Part shown: positions 23,370 through 35,439 of the stretch, piece after piece
Numbering within the stretch: position 1 is the stretch's first letter
Layout: each line of letters starts with the position of its first letter
Assembly: GCA_963585895.1 (NCBI GenBank)
Contig: OY757911.1
Location: 57,146,361 to 57,210,360 of the forward strand
DNA from: Sepioteuthis lessoniana
Taxonomy: Eukaryota; Mollusca; Cephalopoda; Myopsida; Loliginidae
DNA: 64,000 nucleotides
Reading direction: 5' to 3'
Notes under the pieces: model-generated
Database searches by the model: none
The model's input: the letters and a program-made list of their open reading frames with translations, nothing else
What the model was told of the DNA's origin: nothing
Made by a program: the position numbers and the translations under genes

Positions 23370-24045
23370 ATGATGTTGGTTGATTAGTTGTTCCGGTTTT
23401 ATGGCATATCAATATTTCTAGGTTATTTAACGCCAAATGCCTTTTCATTCAAATAGTCAGTTCTACTTTAAAAAATTCAGTTTAGCATGATTACACAGAT
23501 TAATTGTCAAAAACATTTCTATTTCAAGCTATTTAATTTATTCAAACAGTTCTAATTCAGCTAATTCAGTTTAGAATAAGTATTGATTTTGTTTGCACAC
23601 AGTTAAATGCCAAAACAGTTCTATATTAAACAATTCCGTTTAGTGCAAGTACAGTTTCAATGTCAACGCATTTCCATTTCAAACAATTCAGTTTAGCATA
23701 AGCACGTAGTTTAAATGTAAGTACAGTTTAATCGTGAAAAACATTTTTATCTCAAGCGATTCAGTTTAGTCAAACAACTCAGTTTAGTATTAGTATTCCG
23801 CTAGTTCTCTTTAACCCAGAGATAGGGCCCTATAAAGTGCTACCACGCTGGGCCAGAGTAGACCGGGGAGCAATGGCAATGAAGGGGTGCTCCGAATTCT
23901 CCAAAGCCCCAACATCACTGGAACCTCGCCATCAAATTGTTTTGTATCATAACCAGGGCATTCATGGGGTGGGGTCTTACCCCTCTGCAGTGGTGCAGTC
24001 GGCGTATTCTACTGACTCAGCCGACTGGGCAAATAGGTTGAACAA
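23370..24045 (-). mobile_element. SINE family A, long copy
   Basis: This is one of the most complete copies. The tail (CCGGTTTTATGGCATATC) is at 23394-23411, then a run of degenerate tandem units built on CAATTCAGTTTAGCATAAG (23470-23800), then the core (GTGCTACCACGCTGG, GGGGAGCAATGGCAATG) at 23840-23885 and CACTGGAACCTCGCCATC at about 23915. The head follows on the minus strand, with GCCCAGTCGGCTGAG at about 24015-24030 as A-box-like sequence. The middle repeats explain the unusual length for a SINE. Confidence 0.75.
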
Positions 24046-24313
24046 AAATAATTTGTGAGTTCATAAATTTATATAGTTCATAAATTTATGTTTCTGCTTT
24101 TGTGAACAAAAAAAAAAGATTGTGTTTATCATGATCTGCCGTACACGACAGAGATGAATGATAATTTTTAGAGTCTATTTTACATTACATTAGGGATACG
24201 ATCAACCGAACATTGTGCAGTGAAATTTCATATCACAATTCAGGAAACAACTCTGCATTAGGCTATAGATTTATTGATCCACTCGTATACCGATGCTATT
24301 TCAAATATGAAAT

Positions 24314-24315
<2 letters not shown>

Positions 24316-24359
<44 letters not shown>
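24316..24359. repeat. (CT)n microsatellite
   Basis: About 20 CT units, followed by an interrupted CA-rich run to 24400. Confidence 0.97.
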
Positions 24360-24361
<2 letters not shown>

Positions 24362-24889
24362 GCACGCACACACATATACACATGCACATACTCATGCATA
24401 CATTTACAATTTGATTAAAATATTTCCAATATTACGATCAAAATTTGAATCTAGACAGTGCCTGAGTATATAATGCACCAAACAATAACTCAAGAGATCT
24501 GGTGAAGGAAAGTATTGAAGATTTATATTGGCCTCGAATATCGTTTGATTTGTTGCGGTCGGTTCTGTGAGGAGGTGTCTTGAACGGAGGATGAAAGCCA
24601 ATAAACAGAACACCATTTGGCAATTGAGAAAATTACTGGTTATATCAATAACATTTGAACAAACTTTTCAAACGCCACTGAACAAATTTGAAATTATCAA
24701 TACACGTTCAATATATATTATCTTATAAGGTTCCTAGACATTATATATCTTATTTTCTTGAACACTTAAGAAGATTTGGCATTATAATTTACATTATGGC
24801 CATATCTCAATGTGCATTACAATTAAAAAAAAACAATCACCAAAGATAAAATCGTATATTTTTACTTATTTCGATTTTAGAATTTAAGT

Positions 24890-24985
24890 TGTTTTGATTT
24901 GATTTGGATTCTTTGTTTAATGACATATCAATCTTCGCGGATTATGAAATATCAAATATCGAATATCTAATATAGTAGAAGATAA
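24890..24985 (-). mobile_element. SINE tail fragment
   Basis: TTTGATTTGGATTCTTTG followed by AATGACATATCAATCTTC (24896-24935) is the shared tail in plus-strand form. No head is visible, so this is a heavily 5'-truncated insertion. Confidence 0.5.
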
Positions 24986-25229
24986 TGTATGTTGCTATTT
25001 AACGCACATTTCAAGTATAAAATTTTCAATTTGATATTTTTTTCAAAATATCACAAGGGCGAAAGTTTTTTGAAAAAAACAAACCTACGTTGAGTAAGTA
25101 ACATGTCAGTTGCTAGTCAAATAGTTTATTGTTTCTACCAGGCCCACTCTCGTCTGGTGTTTTATTACCCGCTAAGATCCCATCTATCGATCAAATATGT
25201 GTTTAAGAAATATTTTTATTCGATAGGAT

Positions 25230-25355
25230 CGTGTAAAATCTTTGTGAAACAGCTACATTGAAAAGGGTAAATATGAACTCTATTCCCAATAGTCTTCGCA
25301 TAAAATAACCCTTGGCTGGTTGACATGCCTTTAAAACTAATCAATCAGGCAACCA
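25230..25355 (+). repeat. Dispersed repeat with ATCAATCA tail, copy 3
   Basis: CTTCGCATAAAATAACCC (25293-25310), GGCTGGTTGACATGCC and TTAAAACTAATCAATCA match the copy at 14875-14995. Confidence 0.55.
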
Positions 25356-25359
25356 TTTT

Positions 25360-26440
25360 AACTTAAGAACATTCATCTCCTACAGTATCAACAGCTACCA
25401 GTGAACAAAATTGGCTGCTAAATGAAGAACCATAACGATAATCTTCCTTTTATGAGAAACTGCAAAGACGGCCTTGATGTGAAAAGACAAAATTGTAAAC
25501 CCCTAATTCATTCTACATAAGAAATGTTACCCAGCTGCCAGTACAATATGATCATTCGGGTCCAGGCCAAAATTCAAATTACTAAGGGTTTTTCTTGAAT
25601 CTTATGTTTTTAAGTAAATAATTTCTGCAGAAAATGAAGATTTTTTTTTATTAATCTAATAACTTTCGTGACACAGAATTAATATTTATATGGAGCAAGA
25701 CAATTGTTACAATCGTGCATCACAGATTCCCTGGCCATATATTTTAACTTTGTTCAAAACTTCAACGATACATCTACTCTAAAAGCTATTTTATACGGAA
25801 ATGTCTGTTCATTACAAATATCAGTGAGATACGAATATGATTTCAAATATGCTCGAGACAAAGCCAACACAATGATTGGTTGACAAATGATTTAAATATT
25901 CATTAGCCCAAAATAGTTTGAAAACTGAATGTATAGCTTTCAAAAAAATAAAAATTGTTCTATAATAGTGTTAATAAAAACTTACCGCATCAGTAATCCT
26001 GAGATACTTTCACCATTTCAAATATTTACTTTTGTTATACGAATAAATCCATAATCGATAAAATTAATTATCAAATATTGCATCGATTCTTATATTTTAT
26101 GTTATAAGTATGAGAAATATTTACATATTACATATGGGTTGGCGCTTATTCTTGTTTTATCAATTCGTAATCATTAGATTAGTCGATTAGAAATCCTTCG
26201 AAGTAAGTAAGGCAAAGATGATGCAAAGAATTATATTAAAATATTGTAAGTTACTGTAAAAAGTATAAAGAAAAAAGGAGAAAACTCATTAATGTTTGTA
26301 TTATAATCAGTTTTATTCACGGAGAAAACCACGAACACATAACAATTTCATTTGATTATACTTTTTAAAAATTAAAATAAAGCACTTTATGTTATGACAC
26401 TGAAATATTTATAACTCAATGATAATTCTTTATTTCATCG
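25360..26440. other. AT-rich stretch, nothing assigned
   Basis: No coding or repeat signature recognised. Confidence 0.5.
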
Positions 26441-26445
26441 CCATC

Positions 26446-26464
26446 ATATATATATATATATATA

Positions 26465-26512
<48 letters not shown>

Positions 26513-26519
26513 CGCGCCC
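26446..26519. repeat. Compound (AT)n-(GT)n-(GC)n microsatellite
   Basis: ATAT to about 26465, GT to about 26505, then GCGCGCGCGC to 26517: three dinucleotide blocks in a row. Confidence 0.97.
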
Positions 26520-26739
26520 ATGTGTGTGTGTATGTGTGTTGGCAGATATGTATATGGGGTCTCAGAAAAGGAGTAGAAACTTACTTTTTTAATCATCGCA
26601 TGAACGTTATCAATAGGAAATGTTTTAATAGTATCATGATATCCAAGTCGTTTAGCACGCAAAGTAGATATATAAGCCATATCACCGATATTGAGCACTC
26701 TATTTACAACTCTACCATACCACATTAACTATCATTACT

Positions 26740-28746
26740 CCATACAGAGTTTTTCACACCATCACAGGGTGATGGCTTCACACTTGAGTTTCAGTGACTG
26801 TAAGTCTCCTTAATCTCCAGGAGTCTAACTATTCTGGCCGATCTTAATGCTGTAATTTGGATGTTCACCACTTGACTTCTTATTTCTATGTCTTCCTTTA
26901 CGAATTCTTTGCAGACTGTATGAAAGCTCCAATTACAATCTTTATTATGGTCACCATATCTATAGTTTCCTCAGCTCTCTAGCAAGGTCTAGGTACATAT
27001 CTATCTTTTCATTTCCTTTAAATTTTAATCAGAGGTCTGCTGGGTCGGCAAATTTCACAATTCGGCGGATTCTTTTGTCTTTGTTGCCTATCATTAGGTC
27101 TGGTCGCCTGACTGAGATTAGATGATCTGTTCGTATCTCGAAATCCCAGTGAAGATTTTGCGTCTCATTCTCTAGGATGTATTATGGGTTGTGCATTTGC
27201 CATTTGTTCGTATTATTAAATTTAAACTTTTTACACGATTCCCAGTGGATCACTTTCTTCAAACAGTCCTAACTATTCTTATACCCTTTTCACGCTATTT
27301 ACTGCATTCGCTTATTTGGTGATTAATCGGTTCTCTATCACCACATAACCTACATTTGCTATTCCTTGCGTCCTATCTATTTTTGCTTTAACATAGTTCG
27401 TGTTTTTGGCTTTGTTTTCTGCTGCTATTATAAGATATTCGGTTTCTCAAATACGGCTTCCCTTTCTTAAACTTATCAAAAACTTTTCATGTGAAATTTC
27501 GTGTGTTTATCGCTTGAAATATCCATACAGTTGTTTTTTCTTCTCATTGTTGTTTTCTTCTTATTGTTGTTCTGTTTATCCTTGTGCTTTATGCATTATT
27601 TCTGGTTGCTAATGAGTTATTCTTTTGTCTTTTAATATAGTCTTCGAATCGTCGTATCGAAGCATCGACGCTATCTTCAAAGCTGGCGAGTCGTTTTCCT
27701 CCTTCTTTTCTTGATGCATATAGTATGCGTAAGTCATCTCTGGTATGTAAGGCCTTGTGCATCATTAATATTTTTCTTGTTTTCTTGCCGATTTGTTAAA
27801 GTTTTTCCCTCGTCAGCTTTAGGAATGTTCCAAGGTAGCTTACTCAGGGGACAGCCCCGGAGTTTCTCATTTTAAATAGATATCTGCTATATCGTTCGGT
27901 TTCGAGTAGTTTTCTCGTTCACCTGAGATGCTGATTTTTAATTTTTTCATTCCTCTCTACACTTGTATGAGGATTCCCAACTATTTCGAAGTACACGAAA
28001 AATTCCTTTTCTTCGACCGTTTTAATTTTTCTTGATTTGGTGGCTTTATTCCTGTCGTCATTTGTCATTTCTGGCTTCTCATTTGCATGTCACGTTTTTC
28101 AATGCCGAATTCCATTTCTTTATTCTGACTTTATATTATCACTGAGTGCATTAGGTTTTTCAATGCTTTTTCAGTTTTGGTAAACTGCTTGATAACATCC
28201 ATGTACATTAGGTGAATGATCTTTTATTTCGATTCAGTAAATTTGTATTCGTTTGAGCATTTCCAAAGTATGTGGTTCAGTGGAATCGCTGCTGACCAAC
28301 TAGTAATGGTAATAGAGCATCTCCCTGGAAGATACCGCGCTCAAGTTTCGCCTCAGCAATTCTTTTTCTTCCTGCTGTCTATTCCACTCCCTAGTTTTTC
28401 ATGGTTTACTCGATAAACTTTATGATTAATCGGTTATCGTGTAGAGCTTGAGGTAGTCTATTATACATGCTTTTTTGTAGTCAATCCGTGACTTTGCAAC
28501 AATATTCTTTCTGACTTTGATGTCCTTGGGTATGTGTTGATCAATGTAAAGTAGAACTCTTATTCTGGTTCTCGTGTGGCATCCTTTCTGTTCTTCGGGA
28601 AACTGTCCGTGGCTTATTAGCGAGTAGTAAATCTCCTCTCTAATATGAGCCGTCAGTATTTTTCGTGTCATCGGTATGCACATTATGGGTCTATAATTGA
28701 TGTGGGCAGTTCCTTTTAGGGGTATTTTTTGGCTAAGGGTGGTCAC
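26740..28746 (-). pseudogene. Non-LTR retrotransposon (RLE type), copy 4, RT to 3' end
   Basis: This is the longest copy of the first LINE family here. Read on the minus strand from 28746: the RT N-terminal region (NYRPIMCIPMTRKILTAHIR, EEQKGCHTRTR, LLYIDQHIPKD), then the catalytic box near 28200, which reads HLMYMDVIK, so the second Asp of YMDD is Val. EMEFGIEKR follows near 28110, then the post-RT segment (MHKAL... ASRKEGGKRLASFEDS near 27750-27680), the zinc knuckle near 27350, and the endonuclease region near 27030-27130. The 3' end on the plus strand (GAGTTTTTCACACCATCAC, 26749) matches that of copies 1 and 2. Multiple frameshifts and stops make it inactive. Unlike copies 2 and 3 it has not lost a large internal block. 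Confidence 0.85.
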
Positions 28747-28784
<38 letters not shown>

Positions 28785-28785
28785 G
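28747..28785. repeat. (TTA)n microsatellite
   Basis: About 12 TTA units lie between LINE copy 4 and the next LINE 3' end. They read as (TAA)n on the minus strand and abut GTTTTTCAC, so they plausibly are the 3' tail of copy 5. Confidence 0.95.
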
Positions 28786-29060
28786 TTAGTTTTTCACATC
28801 ATTTAGAAATCGTTTTTCGAAAAGAGTCTGGGTGACACCATGTCTCGTCATGTTTCCTGCACCCTACTGGGTACTCTAGCCGATCTTAACAATGCTATAG
28901 TCTGGATGATCTCAATTCTTCTAAATTCCTCTTCATCCAGTATTTTCCAAGCCTTTTAGGGCCGTTCCAAATGCACCAACGATAAGTGGCACCAATTTTT
29001 TAGTCCTATGGTAAGTTCCATGTATTTATCGATCTTTTCGCTTCCTTCTATTTTTGCTGT
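28786..29060 (-). pseudogene. LINE (RLE type) 3' end, copy 5
   Basis: The plus strand starts GTTAGTTTTTCACATC, the family 3' end in reverse. It then shows TCTAGCCGATCTTAACAATG and GTCTGGATGATCTC (28875-28905), parallel to 26832-26865 of copy 4. It is truncated after about 275 bp. Confidence 0.6.
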
Positions 29061-29089
29061 TTATTATTATTGATATTTTCTCCTTTAGA

Positions 29090-29170
29090 GTTTTTTAACA
29101 TCAGTGTTACCGATGGCTTTTCACAGTAGTTTGAGTGACTGCAAGTCTCCTCAAGTCTCCAGGACTCGTT
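29090..29170 (-). pseudogene. LINE (RLE type) 3' end, copy 6
   Basis: GAGTGACTGCAAGTCTCCTC followed by CAGGACTCG (29132-29168) matches the terminal region of copy 4 at about 26790-26825. Only 80 bp remain, followed by an ATT run (29170-29190). Confidence 0.55.
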
Positions 29171-29190
29171 TATTATTATTATTATTATTA

Positions 29191-29590
29191 CTAGTACTAT
29201 TTATGACTTTCTAACCCAATTACTGAGTGTGCATGTATATTTACATATTTGCATGTGTCTGAGCACTTCCAGGTGTGTACATCTGTGTGCGTGTGAGTGT
29301 GTGGGTGTGTGTGTGAAGAAATTTTTTTTGCTTACGACTTTAGACTGCCACTTTCTTGTTCTTTTTGTTCGCTTTTGATTTTTAATTTCTTTTTTCCTCT
29401 TCTTAATGTCCTTAGGAATAAGATTTCCAGCACAATTATTTTTTATTGATATGAGAGTTCTGCCACACTTTAAAGATCGGCAATCTCAATTGAATGGATT
29501 ACAATGCATGGGTTGAAAAAAAGACGACGGATATAGATAGATTCGACAAGAAATTTTGAATATAAATTCTGGTCAAAAGAACTTAAAAAA
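29191..29590. other. Unassigned stretch with GT-rich patch
   Basis: An interrupted GT run lies at 29280-29315. Nothing else is supported. Confidence 0.45.
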
Positions 29591-29594
29591 TACG

Positions 29595-30932
29595 ATAGAC
29601 AGGGATGCATCCTCCCCTTCCTTAAAAAAGGTGTCCTCAGATTAGCCAAAAACTACCGAGACATAACACTTACATCCATAGCAACCAAAATTTACTATGC
29701 CTTACTACGAAACCGGATAGAACCCAAAATAGACAACATCCTTAGGAAAAACGAAAATGCCTTCCAAAGAAATAGATCCACGACCTCACAAATATTAACC
29801 ATCCGTAGAATCCTAGCGGGCGTACGGGCCAAAAACCCACAAGCGACATTACTATTTGTCGACTTTACCAAGGCTTTCGATTCCATTCACATAGGAAAGA
29901 TGGAACAAATCCTACTAGCATACGGCCTACCATGAGAAACCGTGGCAGCAATAACGATTCTCTAAAGAAACACCAAAGTGAAAGTACGTTCACCGAATGG
30001 AGACACAGAATATTTCGACATTGTAGCAGGAGAACTACAAGGAGACACGCTAGCCCCATACCTCTTTATAATCTGTCTAGATTATGTGCTTGGAGCATCG
30101 ATTGATAAAATCAGAGAAAACGGCTTTGAGCTGACAAAGAAAAGACACCCCACAAAAAAAAAAATAATCGATGCCAACTACGCCGATGACATTTCGATAC
30201 TGGCAAATACACCCAACCAAGACAAAAAACTACTGCATAAAAGGAACGAGCCACCGCAGGCATTGGCCTCCATGTCAATGCACACAAAACGGAATATATG
30301 TGCCATAATCAAACAGGTGACATCACCACACTAGATGGAACCCCTCTTAAACTAGTAGACAAATTCACCCACCTAGGAGCAGCGTATCATCAACAGAAAA
30401 GGACATCGACACGCGGTTATCGAAGGCATGGACAGCTATCGATAAGCTATCGATCATATGGAAATCAGACTTGACCGATAAAATGAAACGCAGTTTCTTC
30501 CAAGCAGCGGTCGTATCGATACTGCTGTATGGATGCACTACTTGGACGCTACTAAACGGCTGGAGAAGAAGCTAGACGGCAATTACACAAGAATGTTGCG
30601 AGCAATATTGAACAAGTCCTGGCGGCAACTCCCCACGAGGCACCAACAATACGGCTACCTGCCTCCCATCACGAAAACTATACAAGTTAGACGCACCAGA
30701 CATGCAGGTCACAGCTGGAGAAGCAGGGACGAGCTCATAAGTGATGTACTCCTATGGACCCCCACATATGGCTGGGCAAAAGCAGGACGACCAGCTTGAA
30801 CATACATCCAGCAGCTATGTGAGGATAAGGGATGTGGCCCTGAAGATCTGCCAGAGGCGATGAACGATAGTGAGAAGTGGCGAAAGAGGGTCAGGGATAT
30901 CCGTGCCTGTGACACGACATGATGATGATGAA
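29595..30932 (+). pseudogene. RTE-like LINE reverse transcriptase and C-terminus, longest copy
   Basis: The reading starts near 29595 (GCILPF), shifts frame near 29630, and continues LAKNYRDITLTSIATKIYYAL. RT motif A (FVDFTKAFDSI) has its Asp at 29861-29863. Motif B reads QGDTLAPYLFIICLDYVL near 30040, and motif C reads NYADDISIL with the two Asp codons at 30185 and 30188. All three catalytic aspartates are therefore kept, yet stops interrupt the frame at 29933-29935 (TGA) and 29963-29965 (TAA), and frameshifts follow near 30250. The C-terminal tail (LPPITKTIQVRRTRHAGHSW ... RPA, 30655-30800) ends at (ATG)n, 30919-30930. The 5' portion, including any apurinic endonuclease, is missing. The ATG tail and motif set support RTE; a phylogeny would be needed to fix the clade. 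Confidence 0.85.
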
Positions 30933-31129
30933 TAATAAATATTTTGAATTATTTTTTTAGATGGATCGAATGAATTTTCGTAACCCTATAACAAACTTTC
31001 CAAATTCTCAATTAAATTTCTTGACAACAAAATGTTCTATTTAATCAATCATTTCAAAGAAACGTTATTCAAAACCGGCAAAACAGACCGAATCGGTTCT
31101 TGTTAATATATTTAGATGATTTTATTATA

Positions 31130-31375
31130 GTTGGCGACCGTATTAGAGGGCGACCAGAAGGCTCCCTTTTCAATAGTGACTACACCGAGGTGTAGGGGAT
31201 GGTGTTACTCCTTTCCCTGGATTTCTCCACTTTACCCTTGATACATACCTGATATTACTGAGTGTTAAGCAAGGAGATATCAAGTATCATTTAAAACGTC
31301 TTTGGTATGACGTGACCTGGGCCAGTGCTGAACACTCTAAACACTAGGTCAATGAGCCGGTTGAAGACGTTATTA
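31130..31375 (-). mobile_element. SINE family B copy
   Basis: The plus strand begins GTTGGCGACCGTATTAG and carries CACCGAGGTGTAGGGGATGG, TCCCTGGATTTCTCCAC and GGTATGACGTGACCTGGG. These are the reverse complement of the family B copy at 33190-33455. The tRNA-like end near 31340-31375 is diverged. Confidence 0.75.
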
Positions 31376-31546
31376 AATGAACAAATTCATGAAAAGCAGA
31401 ATTCTTGAAAAATTCTAGATACATTTTAGTTTGATCTATATCACTGTCGTTTAACCTGGTCTACGTCTCAATACGTTGCATAAAAAGAAAGATTTCTGAA
31501 CCACATAACCTTACTTCTCTTTCACTTTATACATATCTGCGCGCAC
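31376..31546. other. Short unassigned spacer
   Basis: Nothing supported. Confidence 0.4.
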
Positions 31547-31557
31547 GTGTGTGTGTA

Positions 31558-31601
<44 letters not shown>
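31547..31601. repeat. (GT)n microsatellite
   Basis: An almost uninterrupted GT run (one ATGTATG interruption). Confidence 0.97.
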
Positions 31602-31605
<4 letters not shown>

Positions 31606-32221
31606 ATGTTTCCCTTTTCTCTGTTGGTTGGTATTGTAACAAATGCTTGTGTTGTACATGACAGCCTGACTTTGGCTTGCCTGTCGTGACGGAGAACGAA
31701 GCCTGTATTTGACGCCAAAACTACTTTGGCACGATTCCCAAATCGCTTTCATGAATTTCTCGAGTGGCTTTGGCTTCAAGCAATGCTCTTGTCCACTTGG
31801 TCACCTTCTCTTCCCAAGTCGTCACTCTTTAGCCCTTTTTTTCTTTTCTTCTCATTCTATAAGATATCTTCATGCAATTTTGTCCCTCACACCTTTTCTT
31901 TCCTGTATTCCTCTTCATTCTTTCCTGAGAATTATTTGTTTCTTCCTTGAAAATTTCTTCATAGATTCTCCTTCTAAATGGGATCTTACGTTAGCAAAAT
32001 GTTCCTGATTGAGTTTTTCGAATTTTATCCTTATAAACTTTTACTTTTCCGCTACTTCGGTTTGTCAGAATTTTCTAAGCACTTCTTCGTATAGATACGC
32101 CATCTTCTTGTCAATTATTTCTTATTGTTATAGCTGTTTCATTTATTCTCAATAATTTTTTAATCGACATTCTTATATGAACGTCCCTGTCACTTTTAAA
32201 AATCTCATCTTCATCCTCAGC
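31602..32221. other. Unassigned stretch, pyrimidine-rich on the plus strand
   Basis: Two overlapping frames at 31709-32008 and 31726-31950 are open, but they are pyrimidine-driven (F/S/L-rich) and have no motif. Confidence 0.4.
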
Positions 32222-32277
32222 ACATATATTTATATATGTATGCATATATATGTGTGTGTCTATATATATATATATAT

Positions 32278-32782
32278 ATGCAAATTTCATTAAACATAAT
32301 AGACATTTTATGCCTACATATTTTCTTCTGGATTAGTTCGAATTCCCGTATAACTTTTATCGTATTCGGGGGGATTGATTTAGGTATTGTCCATTGTTGT
32401 ATGTATCCCTAGTACTTTCTGCCCGACTTTGAGCCATCATCAGAATAGAATCTATTACAAAAGTTATTTAATGTACTTAAATGTCTTTAGCTACTGGCAC
32501 TATTTACAGAATTACATTTAAAAGCAAACGCCATAATCTTCAACGGCAAAGACGTCCTTACACACTAGTAATTTGCTAAAACAAAAGTTACATCACTTTT
32601 GTAATAGATCCTCCCCTGATGATGACCCAAAGTCGGGCAGAAAGTACTAGGGATACATACAACTATGGACAATACCTAAATCAATTCCCCCCGAATACGA
32701 TAAAAGTAATACGGGAATTCGAACGGATCCAGAAGAAAATATGTAGGTATAAAATGTCTATTATGTTTAATGAAATTTGCAT
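32278..32782. repeat. Long near-perfect palindrome (fold-back element)
   Basis: The left arm, 32278-32464, is the reverse complement of the right arm, 32595-32782, with few mismatches. The arms start ATGCAAATTTCATT and end ACAAAAGT, with a 130-bp spacer. Both ends abut TA-rich arrays. The inner part of each arm carries CTGATGA, a short hairpin, then GAAA (right arm 32616-32643 plus strand, left arm 32416-32443 minus strand), facing outward. No reading frame or TIR-transposase relation was recognised. A transcript through it would fold into a hairpin of about 187 bp. Confidence 0.92.
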
Positions 32783-32798
32783 TAACGAAGAAATGCTG

Positions 32799-32800
<2 letters not shown>

Positions 32801-32860
<60 letters not shown>
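32801..32860. repeat. (TA)n microsatellite
   Basis: Thirty TA units at the right edge of the palindrome. A shorter TA array (32260-32279) sits at its left edge. Confidence 0.98.
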
Positions 32861-32863
<3 letters not shown>

Positions 32864-32864
32864 G

Positions 32865-33145
32865 GGCTTGTTATGTAATCGTTACTGATGTAGAAAATGT
32901 ACTCTGTGATCCGAATTCCAATGTTGGACAAGACATTTTACTTTTCATATAGCTCTGATACTCTTGGGAAAAGTATGAATCAACGTATAATCCCTCTAGC
33001 TAGAGATTAATGGATAGGTAGCCTGCGATTTTTTTATTCTCATATGGGAACTGGTCTATGAAAATGAAAATCTCTGAATTCATATTTGTTTAACTCCTCT
33101 TTAAATTTGACCTTATGTCACATCTTGCTCCCGCGAAGAGCTGTT
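32865..33145 (+). mobile_element. SINE family C copy
   Basis: A diverged tRNA-like head (TTATGTAATCGTTACTG) is followed by the body markers ATACTCTTGGGAAAAGTATG (32949-32968), CTCTAGCTAGAGATTAATGG and TCTGAATTCATATTTGTTTA. It ends TCTTGCTCCCGCGAAGAGC, all parallel to 43477-43774. Confidence 0.75.
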
Positions 33146-33189
33146 CCATATATATATATATAGTGGAAAGGACGTTTTCGGATCCCATT

Positions 33190-33455
33190 CTGGAACATTC
33201 TGGCTAAAACCAGACATTGGCATAATGGTTAGAGTGTTCACCAATGCCCCGGGAGACCGGAGTTCAATCCCACCTCGAGTCATACCAAAGACTCAAAAAA
33301 TGGTGTTTGTTTTTCCCGTGCTTCACAATCAGCATTTTAAGGTATGGATCAAAGGTAAAGTGGAGCAATCCAGGGAAAGGAGTGGCGCGCTCCCCTACAG
33401 CTTGGTGTAGTAGATATCGAAAAGGAAGCGTTGGCTCAACTACGGTCGCCAACTT
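33190..33455 (+). mobile_element. tRNA-derived SINE, family B, most complete copy
   Basis: The head has A box TTGGCATAATGGTTAGAG (33217-33234) and B box GGAGTTCAATCCCACC (33259-33274). The body contains CTTCACAATCAGC, CCAGGGAAAGGAGTGG and CAGCTTGGTGTAGTAGATATC, and it ends TACGGTCGCCAAC just before an (AC)n run. Other copies are at 31130-31375 and 49460-49620, both antisense. Confidence 0.82.
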
Positions 33456-33456
33456 A

Positions 33457-33545
33457 CACACACACACACACACACACGCACACACACATATCTTTATATA
33501 TATAAAGAGAGAGAGGGGGAGAGAGATAGACAGGGGGAGAGATAA
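33457..33545. repeat. (AC)n, (TA)n and (GA)n microsatellites
   Basis: AC run at 33457-33488, short TA, then GA-rich sequence to about 33543. Confidence 0.95.
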
Positions 33546-33779
33546 AGACTTTAAATTACTTATAACAAATAATGTAAGAAATGCTAGCTAAAAATGTTCA
33601 ATTCCTTCAAATAGTTGTTTTTTTCGATACACAGAGATTCATGGGTCATCACAATCATCAGAAACATGAAATTATTTGCACACACATAAGCACACGCGGG
33701 CATGAATATATATTGCAAAGAGGTAAGCACATATGTATCCCCACGACCATCAGATAAACACAAAAATATATACATACAA

Positions 33780-33881
<102 letters not shown>

Positions 33882-34530
33882 CGGATTTCATGTGCTTTAA
33901 TCAAAGAGGCGACAACTCCATACTTAAGGGTGGTTCTTTGAAACTAGTGGACAAGTTTTCCAAACTTAGAAGTAGCGTCTTATCAACCGAGAATTACATC
34001 AACACGTGACTAACATAGACATTGACATCTATCGATTGATTATCGGTCATATGGAAATCAAACCTGACCGATAAAATAGAACGCTGTTTTTTTCCAAGTA
34101 GCGGTCATGTCGATTCTGTTATATGGATGCAACTCATGGACGCCAACTAAACGCATGGAGAAAAAGCTTGATGACAATTAATGCAAGAATGCTTTGAGCT
34201 GTTTTGAACAAGTCCTGGAGGCAACACCCCAAAAAACAACATATGGACGGCCACTTACAACCCGACACGAAAACTACACAAATTAGACAAACCAGGCATG
34301 TGGGACACTGCTGGAAGAGTAAGGACGAACTCATTAACGATATAACTTCTGTGGACCCATTTACATGGACGAGCCAAGGTAGGACGACCGGGTAGAACCT
34401 TTCTACAGCAGCAAAATGCAGATGCATGATGTAGCTTGAAAGACCTCTCAAGAACGATGGACGATAAAGACGAGTGGCGAAAGAGGGTCAGGAAGATCCG
34501 TTCTAGCAGCGAGACATGATGATGATGATA
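33882..34530 (+). pseudogene. RTE-like LINE 3' end
   Basis: It begins directly after the (AT)n array with MCFNQRGDNS-like sequence, then GGSLKLVDKFSKL, LSVIWKSNLTDKIE, and the C-terminal KPGMWDTAGRVR/GRPGR-type segments in changing frames. RKRVRKIRSSSET and an (ATG)n tail (34516-34530) close it. Several stops and frameshifts are present. Confidence 0.8.
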
Positions 34531-35063
34531 TATAGCGAGAGAGAAATAGTTCTGTATAAACCGGGTAAGATATATAGACATATAAAGATGAACAGAGTGA
34601 GATAGATAGATAGATAGATAGATATTTTTAGCTTTGCGTGAGTACATATACATATGTGTGTAATAGCATCCATCTGTTTCTATGTGTGCATATTTGTTAT
34701 GATTATGCTCCTGTTGTGATGCTGGCATAGAGAGAGAGGGGGTGGAGAGAGAGTGCCACATGCAAACACACAGATATACACAAACATACATATATCATTA
34801 CCAGATTGATTAGTCATAGGAAACCTTGTAGTCACATCCATACTTTTACAGATGACTCGGTCACATCCAAGAACACATCTTCCTAAGTTGAAGATACGAA
34901 ACCTCGAAATTATAACCTCATGGACAAAGAAATCGATAATTTTCTTTTTAATTAGAGGGATTTTAAAATATAAATTGAATTACCCTGATCATAATATCAG
35001 CTGCCCAGTGTTTCTAATATTGATCATGGAATTTTGAAAAATGAAAATATATGACAAGTTCTG

Positions 35064-35070
<7 letters not shown>
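34531..35070. other. Unassigned stretch with a GATA run
   Basis: GATA units lie at about 34599-34623 and GA-rich sequence at 34728-34755. No gene recognised. Confidence 0.45.

Positions 35071-35073
<3 letters not shown>

Positions 35074-35130
<57 letters not shown>
35074..35130. repeat. Compound (AT)n-(GT)n microsatellite
   Basis: AT to about 35092, GT to 35130. Confidence 0.97.
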
Positions 35131-35132
<2 letters not shown>

Positions 35133-35386
35133 CTGATGGATGTTGGTGTGAATTTTTATACGTATGTAGGTTTCGTATCATTTTTTGCAGACTTCACTTT
35201 AGATCTACGTTTGCTAACAGATTTCATATAATTCTGTTGATTTTAATAATGAATAATAGCTAACAAATGGTTTTATGGTAGAATGTTTCACAAGATAGAC
35301 AAAATCCTGGTATATCATTGTTTAGATGGATATTAACATTTTTTTTATAATAGAATGTCTGGGATGTACTTCTTTATGACCGACGC

Positions 35387-35387
<1 letters not shown>

Positions 35388-35434
<47 letters not shown>
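35388..35434. repeat. Compound (AT)n-(GT)n microsatellite
   Basis: AT to about 35402, GT to 35434. Same arrangement as the array 300 bp upstream. Confidence 0.97.
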
Positions 35435-35436
<2 letters not shown>

Positions 35437-35439
35437 CTA

